This document shows, piece by piece, positions 1 through 12,507 of a stretch of DNA of 64,000 nt. The translations under genes and the position numbers were made by a program. The stretch is from Mortierella alpina (lineage: Eukaryota; Mortierellomycota; Mortierellomycetes; Mortierellales; Mortierellaceae). Every line of letters begins with the position of its first letter. The stretch's first letter is position 1. The stretch spans positions 496,001-560,000 of the forward strand of contig JANATF010000009.1 in the NCBI GenBank assembly GCA_029449245.1. The letters are read 5' to 3'. The notes beneath the pieces are model-generated. The model was not told the DNA's origin, made no database searches, and saw only the letters and a program-made list of their open reading frames with translations.

Positions 1-414
1 CGAAATAGGAACGAAGCCGCGGTGCCATGAGGACCGGCCAACAGAGGCAAGATAAAGGGCGGAAAGGGGGTATCCGTCTCCAGGGACAGCGAGGGCATGT
101 CATCCACCCCGTGCATGCGCATGGGAGTGCGCTCCAAAACTCTGTTTCTCCAGCCAATAGAGAGACAACATATAAAAAAAAAAAAAAAGGAACGCGCCAT
201 CAGCTTTTTTCTTTTCTTCGTTTCGCTCCTTTGGCCTCCATTCACAATCTCGTCATCCTGCGTCCTCTCCTGCCATTCCTCGTCGAGCCTGTCTCTCTGC
301 TAGTCCCAGAAAAGCCAACCAACCAGCCAGCCAGCCAGCAGCATCGCAGTGCAGCATCACTCACTCGACACCGCACAAGCTATTGCTCGTTCTACCCATC
401 GCGACTAGTGCCCA
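1..414. promoter_or_regulatory. Upstream region of the MVP1-like gene
   Basis: No gene is recognisable here. The stretch contains an A-run near 174-188 followed by a pyrimidine-rich tract (about 190-300) and a run of CCAGCCAG-type repeats (about 320-340). The pyrimidine tract just ahead of the start codon at 415 resembles the leaders of other genes in this window. It is probably core promoter plus 5' UTR. Confidence 0.5.
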
Positions 415-3409
415 ATGAACACCGTTGAGGAACCAACCGACGCCATGACGGCTTCATTCTCCGCAGCCCCATATGAGGTCAACGATCCTTGGGGCGCAAC
501 CACTGCCAGAGGATTGAATCCAATGGACCTGAGCAACATCCTCTGTAAGGCCAACACGACAATATGTTCAACGTCAGGAAGGGGACTGTAGAGACAAAAA
601 AACTGAATGTACTGCAGTCGGCAGCAGCATAACTCGCCGTTACCTTCGTCTGAGCGTTGTTGCCTAACCGGTTTCCTATTTCTGCTTGCGGTTACCATCG
701 TTTTGACTAGCGGGCATGCCTCTGCCAGCAATCTATACCACAGCATTCGACTTGGCTCGACCAGAGGGTGGGAAAATCTCTGTGTCTGCACTCAACAAGA
801 TCCTGGGCGTCAGTGGGTTGCCTCCATCTACGGTAGACAAGGTAAGAGGAGGGCCAAAAAAGAAAAATCGTTTGTCTCTCCGTTCGCTCAACAACAAGAT
901 CGATCCGACCACCCTTACTGCCCTTCCGCCGCAGGATTTTCTTTCCTTTTGCTCATTATCTCTTCGCAAACACTCTTTTTTTTTCTCCCCCTGCGAGAGC
1001 GGGACAAGTTGGCTGGTTGTATTTCTTGTCTGCTACGGGAGAATACGAAGCGTTTGTTGATTGACCATGTTACTGTTTTTTTATGTATCCTACCATGCAA
1101 TGGTATATAGATTTTGAATATCGTCGTACCACCTACACGGTCCAGGATCACCAAGGGAGAATGCAGTGTGACGCTGGCTCTGGTAGCAATGGCACAGAAG
1201 AATATGGAGCTCTCTATCGAAAATCTAACGGCTCACCGGGAAGGTAAAAAATGAGGATAGCTGACTGCAACAGGCAGATGGCACAGGCACGGAAAGAAAA
1301 ACTCATCTCCTGCCTTCTTTCCTTTCCTCACCCCCAAAAATTCTATTGGCGATACAGATCTGCCCATCCCACACTTGCCAGGACTCGAGTCCATCGACTT
1401 TGGCAGCTCGAGCGAATCAGCACTCTACTCAGCCTCACCCGCGATACCCCGACACGCTCACCCAGTACATGTTGGGAGCACTGTCTCGGATCCATGGAGG
1501 AGTTCGACTTACTCGACTCTAAAGGGCAGTGGAGGCTACCCCCCAGCCCCGTCGTATCTTGCCTCGCCACCCATGACATCTGCAGAGCTCCCACAGAGTG
1601 CAGACCCGGAGGCAACGCGCAAGGAGATGTACCAATGGTTCTTGAATCTGGACACAATCAGAATCAGCTTTGCGCCAGAGAAGGAGGGAATATTTTTGTT
1701 CAAGCACGTCAACTACATTGTGGAGTCCAAGGTAAGGGACTCGCTGTCGCGATTTTCCAGGGACAGAGGACAAAAGGACAAAGGAGAAAAATATCTGCGC
1801 TGTTGTCAGTAATGCCCGTCTTCTGACTCCTGCTCCTTATTTTCCCACTTAGAATCGCCAAACGACTGTTGTGCGGCGCTATAGTGATTTCTGGTGGATG
1901 CTCGAGGTCCTGTCCAAAAGGTTTCCGTTCAGGATACTTCCCAATCTTCCGCCTAAAAGGCTAGGTGGTAACGGATTTTTCCATTTTTCCTTGCTGCTTT
2001 ATGCAATCTCATCCAGCTATGAAAATCTTCTAGTTCTGACCCAATCTCCTCCTTTTCCTATCGCGTTTTGTCTAGTTGCCGATGAGGCGTTCTTGGAACG
2101 CCGACTCCGAGGACTGACTCGATTCATGAATGCATTGGTCCGACATCCCGTGCTAAGAAGCGATCCGCTCGTTGTGTCTTTCTTGACAGAGCCAGTGGTA
2201 TGGGACAGCCCTTGCGTGTGTCCCTAAACGTGCGATATGTATTCTCTTGTGAGTAGAGGGAGCTAAACGAAAGTTTCTTTTTATGTATAGGAACTGGCGC
2301 TCTGGAGAAAGGACGTTGTCATCTCCACCGATGACGAATTCACGACCAGATTGCCCATCTCTGAATCGCTGGCCAAGCAGGTTCCGATGACTCTGGATCT
2401 GGAGTTGGAATCTGTCAAGAAGCGATTGCCATCTTCGATAGAATACTATCGCAACATGGTCAATGTCCTGGATCGGATTCAAAAGAGAGCAGAGGCCAAT
2501 GCAGCCGATTATACCCGCTTCAGTCTCTCTATGAGGTGAGCTTTTCTTGTTGGGGGCTCAAGCGGGGGGTTTTTTTTGCTCTTGATATATCGTCACTAAC
2601 TTATTTGCCTCCCGCTGTGTGCTTCATTTTTTTTGTGGGTCGTGTGAAAAACCTACAGTGCATTGGCAGACTGTGAGAGAAAATGCCATATCGAGGATTG
2701 CTACAACTGTGGACAGCTCAGTCAAGGGTACGGCAAGATCAGCGCGCATTTCAACAAGACGGCCAACTTGGTGGAGGATCAGGCACGGGCGACACAGACA
2801 GGCATGGTAGAAAGTTTGAAACGGCATCGAGATCTGTTGGTCTCGGTCAAGGAGCTCCTTCAGAGGAGGGACCAGTCTCGAGAGGGCAATGTCGCAGAAA
2901 TGCTCAAGAAACGCATTGCCAACAATGAGACCAAACTCAAGGCTCTCAGGGCTTCTGCATCCACAGCAGCAGCAGCGGCGTCTGCCAACTCGGCCTCGGC
3001 CGATAGCATGGCAGCAGGGATTTACGATGCGCAAATTGAGAAGGTGGTCAATAACATTCATTCTGTAAGTTGGAGTGTTTGCGTTTTGGTGTTTAGCGGC
3101 GCGTTGGGCGTGCATTGCCATGGGTGATCATTAAGGAATGTCAACTAACCGCTGGCTTCTACGGTGTTTGTTATCTCTATCAATAAGGATCGCGCAGAGC
3201 TGCGGGTTCAGGAGCAGAGAGCGGTGCTGATGCAGCACACATTGTGGATGGAGATCACCTACTACCACAAGAGCCATGTCCAGATTGCGACCATGTACCA
3301 AACTTATGTGCATGAGCAGATGAAGACAAGTCAGAGCCTCTTTGACAACTGGAAATCGCTTTCGCCCATTGTCCACGACATGCCCATGGAAGTCAACGGA
3401 TTCAATTGA
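415..3409 (+). CDS. MVP1: Sorting nexin Mvp1/SNX8 (PX-BAR protein)
   Basis: Sorting nexin that binds PI3P on endosomes and drives retromer-related tubule formation and vacuolar protein sorting. Nine exons: 415-544, 711-841, 1111-1243, 1358-1731, 1853-1967, 2076-2197, 2291-2535, 2659-3064, 3188-3409, giving 625 residues. The N-terminal part (about 45-131) has the EH-like segment typical of Mvp1 (SALNKILGVSGL, then RITKGE and LALVAMAQKN). The PX domain lies at about 222-335 and carries the phosphoinositide-binding RRYSDFWWML motif and a PPK segment. Residues 345-625 form the helical BAR region, with an Ala/Ser-rich spot near 500. The start ATG is the first in frame with the PX reading. The length suits the fungal family. 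Transcribed convergently with the IQGAP gene. Confidence 0.93.
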
Positions 3410-3792
3410 TCTCAAGAAGAAGGCAAAGTGTTCTTGGCGCGCCGAGGCAGGAAACAGCAGAAAAAAATAAATGTTTGATACAGGACAGCAACCACCAAAA
3501 AAAAGTGGCCCGTGCGCCCCATTGAATAAACCATGGAAAATCTGAAAATCTCTGCATCCTCCTGCTATCTGCTTTCCTAGTCTGTTTCGCTGATCCTGTG
3601 TGCCACTATTTCCGTAATATAGAGACGGTAAGATCGAAGAGAGTGAAAAACACGCGGTGGTACGCGTCATTTCGACGAATGGACGTGTATAGATGAGGTG
3701 AGCAATTGCAGTAGACCATCGTACACTTTATTTCTTCAGCTCGACTCGTTTCTTCTAGATCTCCATTTCTTGGCTGGCGGCACCGATCCTGT
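3410..3792. other. Convergent 3' intergenic region (MVP1 / IQGAP)
   Basis: About 380 bases between the 3' ends of two convergent genes. AATAAA-like strings (for example near 3465 and 3525) fit 3' processing for MVP1. No further gene is seen. An ORF read on the minus strand across 3131-3670 overlaps MVP1 exons and shows no family signature. Confidence 0.5.
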
Positions 3793-6700
3793 TCAGATAT
3801 AAAACCTATATTGCGTGATCATAACAAGCCGTGTCAAAACGCGTTTTTTTTCATGAAGCACACATGGAACAATAGCGTTGATCCGAATGACGAATGACTG
3901 GAACTTACTTTTTGTTGACCAGGAACAGCAACAGGTTGACATTGACCTTGGCCATATCATCAAACAGACTCATGATTTGGATGTTGTTGAACTGACACTG
4001 TAGCAGATCCTCCAGTCTCAGTTCCATCGTCGACACAGGCAATCGAACCATCATGATCGAGGTCTCAGCCTCAATATGGAAGATACCAGGCTCATCGCAC
4101 GAGATCGTAAGCGAGATTTGTGAATATTGCTTGGGCGAGACACCATCCAAGTTGAGGAGAACGCCCTTCTCGAACAGCTTCTGGGCCGTGTACTTGAATG
4201 ATCCAAACTGAGGCACCTTGCCATGTCGCTGCAGGTTTCGGATATGGAAGTATTGCTTCGTGAACGGCATCACGTACCGCTGCTTCTTGCCCTTCTTGGT
4301 GGTGATGTTGTTCATGCACGATTCGACATAGTCGTGGTAAGACTTGATCTGGTTCTCCAAGTAATGGCGCTTTTCGTTCAAGTTCGAGAGGGTGGTCTTG
4401 ACTCGCGACACCTCCTGAGCACGTTGGATCCGTCGGCGGTGCTTTGTCCGGATGTCGATTGCAATGGCGTTGATCATGTCCTGGTATCCGTTCTTGCGCG
4501 TAACCTTGCCAGTCGATTCCAACTGAAGGATGCCGTCGATGGCGCGTTGCTTCAGTTCTAAGAAGCGCAACGCGCTCATGTCGACCATCATATTGTTGGC
4601 GGCGCGTTGTAGGTGCTCGTTGATTGAAGACTCAGACATGTTGTCGATCCTGCGTCGCTGGTGATGTTGCTGTCGGTTCATCTCGGTCGCCTTCAACTCT
4701 TCCCAGGCCTGTTCCTCATGCACTGTGACGCGCCGCTCCAAGATCTCCATGAGGTTTTTGCCAGACTGAATACGGATGATGGACAGAATATATCGCTTGG
4801 TCTCTACGAAGAGGTGCTTGAGATCCATGTCTGGGTCATCCAAGTTGGCTGCGAAACGGTTCTGGAGTGTGAGGCACACCTCACCATGGCCTTGTGAGTG
4901 CTCTTCAAATCCAGTTGGGGGTTTGCCGAGCTCTGAGAGGATGACTCGCAGAGGATCGTCCATCTCGGGTGCGAGAAAGTCGATCTTGTCGATCAACATG
5001 GCGTGCATGGCAAAGATTTCGTACGGCGAGATGTAGACCGTGGGGCGGATGGTGTTGACCTGGTCCACATATTCATTGACTTCGAACTGCTGTTCCGGTT
5101 CCACAACCTCCACCACTATGTCATTTCAGTAAGTAATGCAAGACACATTTTTTCTTTGAGTTTCTGGCTAGCAATTTTTGCGTGGGTATCAAATATATAA
5201 ATGATATTCTTTGTTCCCTTACCATTCTTGAAGTATTTGGCGAAGCGAGCACCAGCGTAGCCGACATATTCGTTCAATGGCTTCAAATAGACATTATCGT
5301 CCGAAAACAGCTTGCCGACTGAAATCTGGTTGAGCATCTTTGATATCTCTGCCAGGTTCTTTCGTTGCATTGGGTTCACCACGCCTTCAATGACATCGAA
5401 GCCTTCTGGGGCACTAGATAAGAGTACGCGAGAGAGCAAAAAAAACAAGCGAGCATCGCAATGTGTCAAAAAATGCTGACCATTTAAGCACGGTACATTA
5501 ATACATGAGCGAGTGAGACTTACACGATGGCAGGGTTGAGGTATCGATAGTAGATCAGATTGCCAACTGCCTTGCTGATATTGTCCTCTGATTCTTGTGG
5601 GAACTTTGACCGGAGTGCATTTCCGACCTCCTTGGCGATATAACGGATACCGTAGGGCATACGGGGAAGGCTCTCCAGGATCGCGTCCAAAAACATCTCT
5701 GTCCGAAGACGAAGTTCCTGTAGGTGGCGGATAAACGTTGTCCGGGTCTCGGGATCGTTGAGGGCTTCAGTGTGGTCGATATGGAGGGGTCGTTCCGAAG
5801 GACGTCCCGTCCTGAGCTCTTCGTTGTTGATGCTTGCTTTGTAGATCTAACAAGGCAGCGGGAGATCGTTAGGCAAATCATACAGCTACACGAGATAAAA
5901 GAGCGTCTTGGAAGGCGAGAGGATCAGGGGAGGGGTCCTTACCATGAGTGGGTCGCTCTCAAGATCTAAAAAGTCGTCTTCTAAAACCTGCCCCACCAGA
6001 GGTCCCAAGAGATCGCGAAGATATCGACGTTCCTTTGCGCCACGAACGTAGATCATGACCATCTTGACAAACATAAAGTTGCCTCGCATAAAGTCATTGA
6101 CGTTCAGAATCTGATCGACTTCCTCGAAAATAGATTGCTACAAAAACGATAGGTTGGAGTTAGCATATTGTTGACTGGTCCTGGTGACGCGACGCGACGC
6201 GTTCATCATCTCAGAAACCTGTTTCTTGTTTACCTTAAACAGCTTGAGCAACAGATATTCCTCACGCGAGTTTTGTGCGTATCCAAACATGGTCAGGACA
6301 ACACCCTCAATCTGCTTCTTGATACGATCCGTAAAGAGGCCAGTCTTGGACATCATGAAGAAAAGTCGGCTAAAGTACGCAGGCTGGGTCTGGAGCAGAT
6401 AAAACAGCTGCTGGTACAGAACGAGGCGATCGCGACTCTCCCGATCCAAAGACTTGAGTGTGTAAGGATTGCTGGTGGCAGAAACGGGCATCGACATGCG
6501 ACGCTGGGCCTTCTTCTTGGTCAGTGATGTTGTTGTCTTGAGGACCTCATCCAACGTGATGTGGTTCTGAACGAGAAGTGCAATCTTGATATCGAGCTCG
6601 TTCAGCTGTGCGTCCGACTGTGTATTTTCGCGGATCCGGCGAACAACCATCTGACGAAGGTTCTCGAGCTCCAACTCTTCTTCAAAATCAAAGTCGCTGT

Positions 6701-8269
6701 CATTCAACAGGTGCAGGAAAGACTTTAGCGTTGTGATAGGGGGGTTGGCACCCGTGGCTGTAAAGGCAGGCAAGGAGGATCCACATTAGTCCTGTAGTCA
6801 CCGTTGGCAGTGTCTCACACAAAACTGGAAGCGAAGGGACGTACTTAGACTGCGGTAGGCATCTCCCGCGACCTTGGCTCGGAAGAGGCTCTGCATCTTG
6901 ACAATACTGTCCACGTTGCTCTTGTAAAACTCTTGCCTATCCAAGTTTTTCTTGCGCTGAATAAATCCCCGAAGATGAGCTTGGATCTGTTTCGAAAATA
7001 AAGCAACGTGCATCAGTTGACGTGTTTACAAGAACGTTCATGCACATCATGAGCGGCTCAAACCGCAATTGCATCTATACCGTGACGACTTGTGGCTCAA
7101 AACTGTACAGTTGCTGCATCCGCAGCCTTTGCTTCCTCCGTGCAATCTCTCCACGAGCCTGCGCCTGAACCTGGATCAAGAACTGCTCCATCTCGTAGTG
7201 AAGTTTTTGTCGCGCCAGAAACCTCTTCCTGTCCAAGGCTCCTCGGAACAGATGTTGGCAGCGTTCAATTGACTCGGTATTGTTGGCCCAGAAGAGATCG
7301 CGCAGCTCCTGGTTGGAAAGCAACGTCTCTGGCTCCTCTGGCTCCTCCTCTTCGTCTTCGAGAATGATCTCTGTGATGGCTTTCTCGGGTCCACCCAACT
7401 CTTTGGCTAGTGCATGACCAACGTTTCCGAAACTTGGTAGTGAGATTCCAGCGGCGTCTAGACCTTGCCGGGTGGCATGGATCTCTGCATCTGTGAACTG
7501 GAGTTCTCCGACCAGGTTCTTGATGTTGGGTGCCATACCCTTGGTCGCAAGCATGTGACTGAGCGCATGGATGCAGTAAATGACCTTGGGTATGTTCTTC
7601 TTGTCGTAAAGATCTGTCAATTCGAAAATGAAAATCTAGTAGAGTGTAGGTGTGAGCGTGTGTAGGTGTTGAATCGTCAAGAGGGGGCCGTCCTGCTTTA
7701 CGACCAATTGAAGGCGCCTCTAGAAAAGAGTAAAAGTTTACCTCTGGTAGCTTGAGTTTCCGCATGGCTTTGAAGAGACAATTAATGTTATCAGAGTGCT
7801 TGTATTGAAGGACAGGGTGCTAAGAAAGTGTGGGGCAAGTGAGGGTCAAGATCTGTAAACCGCGAATGTTGCCAGTATGTTTTTTTGTTTGACACATAAA
7901 AGCATACCTCAAAGATCCTCTTCACAGAAGTCGGATCAAAGTAGCGCGCTAGCTTGGCGAGAACAACGCCGTTACGGAGACTTTCCTCCAGTGTCGTAAT
8001 ACCATCGATCTCCTCGTTGATACAGGCCTCGATCCACCTATTTTCACCCAAGCACACAGAACGCAGTGAGCAACGAAAAAGGGAGGTTTACACGAGATGC
8101 TGTGGTGGCCAAACAATAGTGATGCCTGCATGGGAGGTGTTGCAACGTACTCTTTTGCTTCACCGATGTGGCATAGGTAATCGTATGCCTGCACTTGCTT
8201 GCGAGACTGATCCATCCAGCGGCCGCCTCGTGCGCTGTCGTCGCGTGTGAGTCTGATGCGTCCCTTCAT
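3793..8269 (-). CDS. IQG1: IQGAP-family scaffold (CH, IQ, RasGAP-related, RasGAP C-terminal)
   Basis: Cytokinetic and cortical actin scaffold. Eleven exons (minus strand): 8269-8151, 8037-7908, 7819-7742, 7635-7081, 6986-6845, 6757-6234, 6137-5943, 5846-5524, 5413-5223, 5115-3909, 3805-3793; 1158 residues. A calponin-homology domain starts near residue 30 (YLCHIGEAKEWIEACI, LRNGVVLAKLARYF). Next come IQ-like repeats around residues 260-340 (IQAHLRGFIQRKK), a GAP-related domain at about 510-750 (NVNDFMRGNFMFVKM, GNLIYYRYLNPAIVAPEGF) and the RasGAP C-terminal domain. IQGAP GAP domains usually bind Rho-type GTPases without stimulating hydrolysis. An apparent stop at 3905-3907 lies inside a GTAAGT donor; splicing to a 13-nt last exon gives the conserved KKFYI ending. 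The first ATG follows a pyrimidine-rich leader (about 8430-8560). An additional upstream coding exon cannot be excluded. Confidence 0.92.
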
Positions 8270-10087
8270 ACCTACGGGCAGGGTACATGCGCAATGAACA
8301 TGGATACAGTTGAGTCGTCTTCAACATTTTGGATGCCCCCAATGCCACTACAACCCCTCAAACCCATTTCCGTTGAGTCTGTGACGCAGTCTACAATAGG
8401 GGCTGTGGAAGTCATCTGCTCTTGTCATCTGTGGTATCACAGAGTAGCGCATATTCAAACAAGGCGGAGGAGAAGGGGGGGACAGAGGCGGAGCGGAATA
8501 AGCGGAGAGGGAAGAGAGAGGGCCAGAGGAAAGACCAGGAAAGAGAGGAGTAGTAGAGAAAAGTCGTATAATCTGTCGCCTCTCCCTTGTTTCGACAAGA
8601 CAAAGACAATTGGTGTCTACTCGTCGTGTCAGTGCATAGTCCTCATTCCTCTAGCACCAAGCAGCCGATGGTGTCGTTTTGGGAGTTGAAGGGCGATGCG
8701 ATCTGTTGTCGTTGCTGTCTTCTGGAGACAAACGGTGTCTGTCGTTGCTTGACACGATCCCCGCGTCTCAGATCCTTGTTGACAACGTGCGGCATCCTTT
8801 CCTTCCACAGACCCTTTCGTCTCAACGTCTCACACCTCCTTGAGGCAGTCTCCCGGAGCCATGTCCTCTTACCTGTAACATCCTCTGTTTCTCCAGTCAT
8901 GTTCAAGTCGGCAATGGATGAGACGGAGATCAGCGCCGTGACAGGCCTGATCTCTCTTGAGTTGGATAGCATGGTTGTCGTTGCCGTGTTTCTACAGTGT
9001 TCCCGCAGCGTAGGAGATTGTCGCTGGTTTGTTGCTGTTGCTGTTGCTGTTGTTGGCCTATCCTTTTGGCTTGGTTGGGTGTCGGTGAGGATTCCTGTGC
9101 TCTGTGCTGGGTTACTTTGTTGCCACTAAAAACACGGTTGAGTCGCTAGTTGGGTCCTACTTGGATTCAAGGACGTTGGTCGGTTACTCTCTGACGTAGG
9201 AGGTGCGAGAACAAAACAAGGCTGCGGCAAAGAGTGAGGAATGGAATGGAATGCGAATGGAGGAGAGGACAAGGAATGAAGGGAAACAAAGCACGAGAGA
9301 GAGGCTGTATGTTCGATGCGGGTGCACCGCTGCGAATGCTGATGATGAAATGCGATAAAAAAAAAATAGGGGCAGCGCAGGCATGTCACCCGCCCTTTGA
9401 CCGACAAAACAAAAGCAAGCACCAATTCATATGCGGCAATCTGTGGCAATAGGAGCCAAGGAACACCCCGTGGCTGTCTGCGAGAGATGGGGCTGCAAAG
9501 GGAGGCGTGGCTGTCCCGCTATTGTTTGAGGCAACGGGTGTGCATGGTCTTTGACGCGTCGTTGAACTTACAGCGAGGTGAAAGAGCCAACAACGTGGGG
9601 GGTATTTGTGTGAATGGGACGGGTATCAGGCTCTGATCAGCTCATCCACAACAACAGCAGAAAAGGTCCGGCGAGAACGGTGGGTGTGGGTATAGATGAG
9701 GGCTAGGGAAGCAAAAGGGTTGACGGTGACAAAAAGGCGTTGGGCGTTCAAGCTGAGGAAAGGCAGCGGGTGAAGGAACGAGCCGTTGAGAACCAGTGCG
9801 TCCACGCGGTGCATTCGTGCCCACCAACATGACACGATACGACGCAGCAGCAAAAGCAGCCCCCCGTCTGGTGCAGACAAGGATCGCTTTTCCACGCACT
9901 TATGACAGCTTGTTCCTGTTGCCAGTGTCCCATCGACGCACCGGCAGCAGAGGATCAGCGCTGCGAAGGTGTCTCAGGGCGGACTGAGATAAGTGTGCAT
10001 CTCTCTAGTCACTTCGCAGAACATCCAAGCCGCGCACCCTAACCATCTATTACGTTCTTTTATCTGAATTGTGAGGAACACTGTGTA
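8270..10087. promoter_or_regulatory. IQGAP upstream region
   Basis: About 1.8 kb with no recognised gene. On the minus strand it holds a strong pyrimidine tract (about 8430-8560) directly before the IQGAP start, which is typical of a fungal leader. Minus-strand open frames at 8643-8972 and 9126-9450 lack family signatures and do not splice convincingly into the IQGAP frame. A GTTGCT repeat (about 9031-9052) is a short microsatellite. Confidence 0.45.
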
Positions 10088-10606
10088 CTAGGATGCAGGA
10101 GGGCGGTTGCTAACTACTGCCGCGGGGGGTGGGGGAACGTAAACGGACTCGCCCCAGGCATGGTCCAAGTGTCTGTCAAAGGGCCTGTTGAAACCGACCT
10201 CCAGCTCTGAGACAGAAGCCATCGTCCTCCGCGCTTGAGTCACCTTGTAGTGATACGCCTTGTTGTCGTGAGCGTAGGCAGAGAATTGAATAATAGCTCA
10301 GGTGAGCAACATACCTGCAATGCATAGTCTGCAATGTTGCAATGTGAATACCATTATCATCGTCGTGCCCAATATACTTACGAAATAGGTTCCAATGCCG
10401 GCGATTGTGAGTGCGATAATGATGAGTAGAAACAGATAGCCGATGCCAAGAGTAACATTGGCAAGAGCGAGGGCGCCTGTAGCAATGATCAAGACCGTGA
10501 GGACAATCATAACGAGCGCACCTTCCCTCCGAAAATATGACCTCGGGCCGTTGCCGTACCTCTCCAAGAAGGCTCGCCTGGCCTGAATCTTTTGTGGAGT
10601 AGCCAT
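10088..10606 (-). CDS. Small two-helix membrane protein, function unknown
   Basis: Two exons, 10606-10382 and 10258-10088, joined at a GTAAGT donor, give about 131 residues. The N-terminus is basic (KIQARRAFLERYG). Two hydrophobic helices follow at about residues 30-50 (MIVLTVLIIATGALALANV) and 53-75 (LGIGYLFLLIIIALTIAG). A hydrophilic tail contains YHYKVTQARR and a proline stretch. No family is recognised. The general shape is that of a small ER or vacuolar membrane protein, but this is inference. The exon join is supported by the open frame through the second exon to a TAG at 10088. Confidence 0.6.
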
Positions 10607-10724
10607 GGTACTAGAGATCACTGTTGTGTGATGATGTCGCTGAAGAATCCGTGCTGTAAGTGGGACCGACGATGGCAGGTCGATGGCTGAGGTGGTGGCA
10701 GTGTTGGGAGGTGTGAGGGCGGAA

Positions 10725-10758
10725 AGAGAGAGAGAGAGAGAGAGGGGGGGGGGGGGGG
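10725..10758. repeat. AG microsatellite followed by a 15-base G-run
   Basis: An AGAG run is followed by uninterrupted G at about 10744-10758. On the minus strand it reads as a C/CT tract just upstream of the two-helix membrane protein gene, so it may lie in that gene's leader or promoter. Confidence 0.85.
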
Positions 10759-10990
10759 TGACTGAGTACGGTGGCAAAGAGCCCGCTGGGACCCTGGAGT
10801 AAACAGACAGACAGTCCACTACTCATTGGGCTGAAAATAGAATGCCAATAAGCGTCCTGGAGCAAATGACACTGCGCCGGGATTGGGGCCCCGGCCAAAG
10901 TCTCCGGCAGCATTACAAGCCACGTGCAGCCAGCCCAGCAGCTATCAGCCAGAGGCTCTTCTTCCTCATAAAACGTCTTTGCCAGGCTGG

Positions 10991-11065
10991 CTATCTTTGT
11001 CATAGCTATCTTTGCCATGACTATCTATGCCTCAGTCATCTTTGGCATATCTATCTTTGCCATGG
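10991..11065. repeat. Five-copy 15-bp minisatellite
   Basis: Five consecutive 15-base units with consensus CTATCTTTGCCATGA: 10991-11005, 11006-11020, 11021-11035, 11036-11050, 11051-11065. Units differ at a few positions each. Because the unit is a multiple of three, the minus strand reads as degenerate MAKIA-type pentapeptides, but the frame is interrupted and no gene is supported. Confidence 0.9.
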
Positions 11066-11453
11066 CGCTGACTGCCTAGATCGAAGTGGCTTTTCGTGAA
11101 GGAAAAAGGATGCCAGCGTCCTCCTTGTGCTCATATTTAAGATGTCTCTCTCTATGCACACTATTCCCAGTAAGCAGCACGCTGCCTGAGGTGACACAGG
11201 CTGAGCGCCCAAGTCGTGCGCCATATTTTTCCTTTTACGGTCTCGGGCCGTGGGACGGAACAAAGATGTTCTTGAGATTGGCACCCAGCGAGCCGGCCCA
11301 CTGCAGTCTCAAGTGAGCCCAGTGGCCTTGCAGCAGCGATTGCAGTTGAAGACATGAACGTAGCCAACCACATCCGCTCGCCTGTGAGACAGAAGTCGTA
11401 AAGTGAACGAGGCTTAAAGGGAATCAACGTTGTTCCTGGACAGGCTGTCCCTC

Positions 11454-11460
11454 TATAAGA
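11454..11460 (+). promoter_or_regulatory. TATA-like element of the exchanger gene
   Basis: TATAAGA lies 180 bases upstream of the ATG at 11634, followed by a pyrimidine-rich leader. The position is plausible for a core promoter; activity is not demonstrated. Confidence 0.4.
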
Positions 11461-11633
11461 GCGAGACAGCTCGCTCCGCCGCCTTTCTGCTCCTGTTCGC
11501 TCTTCCATTCTTGCTCGCCTCCACAAGCACAGGACATCCTCGAATCACAGCAACCCATCCTCATTTGCCACACCATCACCCTTCCACTCTCACCTTCGCA
11601 CACACACTCGCATCCTCCTCTTCTCTCACAGCC

Positions 11634-12468
11634 ATGTCCGCTGGAGCACGGCCGTTCTACATCCTTATCACTCTCTTTGCGTTTGTGCAAATCATCTCAC
11701 ATCTCTGGCCAAAGCACCATTCACGATCCTCCAGCCCGATCGGCTCTCTTTTATTCAAACGGGCAGAGCCAGAGAGTGAGTGCGAAGATGTTTGGTTACA
11801 CGACGACCGATGTGCGTTTGTCACGGAGCATTGCAGAGATCCAGCGGGGATGATCAACTACCCCCTTCTCTACTTTTGCAACCTGAGCTCATTACCAGCT
11901 CTTGCCTTGATCATCATGGTAAATCTATCTCTCATTTTTATCTCGCAAGGGCAAGGGCACGTCCTGTAAGGGTCGAAAGCTCGAAGCACTAAAAATAACC
12001 ATCCGCGTATGCCTCATTTTGAATATTTAGGGCGCCTGGATGATTTTCCTCTTTGCACTAGTCGGCGTCGCTGCCTCTGACTTTTTCTGTATGTTTTTTT
12101 CTGACATTTGCATGACTTTTTGTCTCCTATGTTTCTCACTCGCTAATACAACTTGTAATACATTACATTAATACGGAAATAGGCCCTAACCTTAACACTA
12201 TCGCCAAGAAGCTGCATCTCTCAGAAAGCGTGGTAAGAGACATATCCACTTCTCAAACGTATCTGGCATTGGTTCGGCGTAAGAACAGAAAAAAACATAA
12301 CCCTATGTTACCGTTCCATAATCAAAGACGGGTGTTACCTTCCTGGCATTTGGCAATGCGTCCCCGGATATCTTCAGCACCTTTTCTGCAGTTGGCTCTG
12401 GAAGCAGCACCTTGGCGGTTGGAGAGGTTGTCGGTAAGTTTGTTTGGGACGCAAGTCTGGATGCACGC

Positions 12469-12507
<39 letters not shown>

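Larger units (their letters stand above)
10607..11633. promoter_or_regulatory. Divergent promoter between the small membrane protein and the exchanger
   Basis: About 1 kb between divergent starts. It contains an AG run plus a 15-base G-run (about 10725-10758) and a five-copy 15-bp tandem repeat at 10991-11065. A TATA-like TATAAGA at 11454-11460 lies 180 bases ahead of the exchanger ATG. Pyrimidine-rich sequence fills 11480-11630. No additional gene is supported. Confidence 0.5.

Noticed and set aside
8643-8972. Minus-strand 109-residue frame as an upstream exon of the IQGAP gene
   Set aside because: No good donor joins it in phase to the exon at 8269, a strong pyrimidine leader lies between them, and animal IQGAPs also begin about 30 residues before the CH domain.
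9126-9933. Several 60-107 residue frames on both strands
   Set aside because: They overlap each other, show no domain or codon pattern, and read through simple or C/T-rich DNA.
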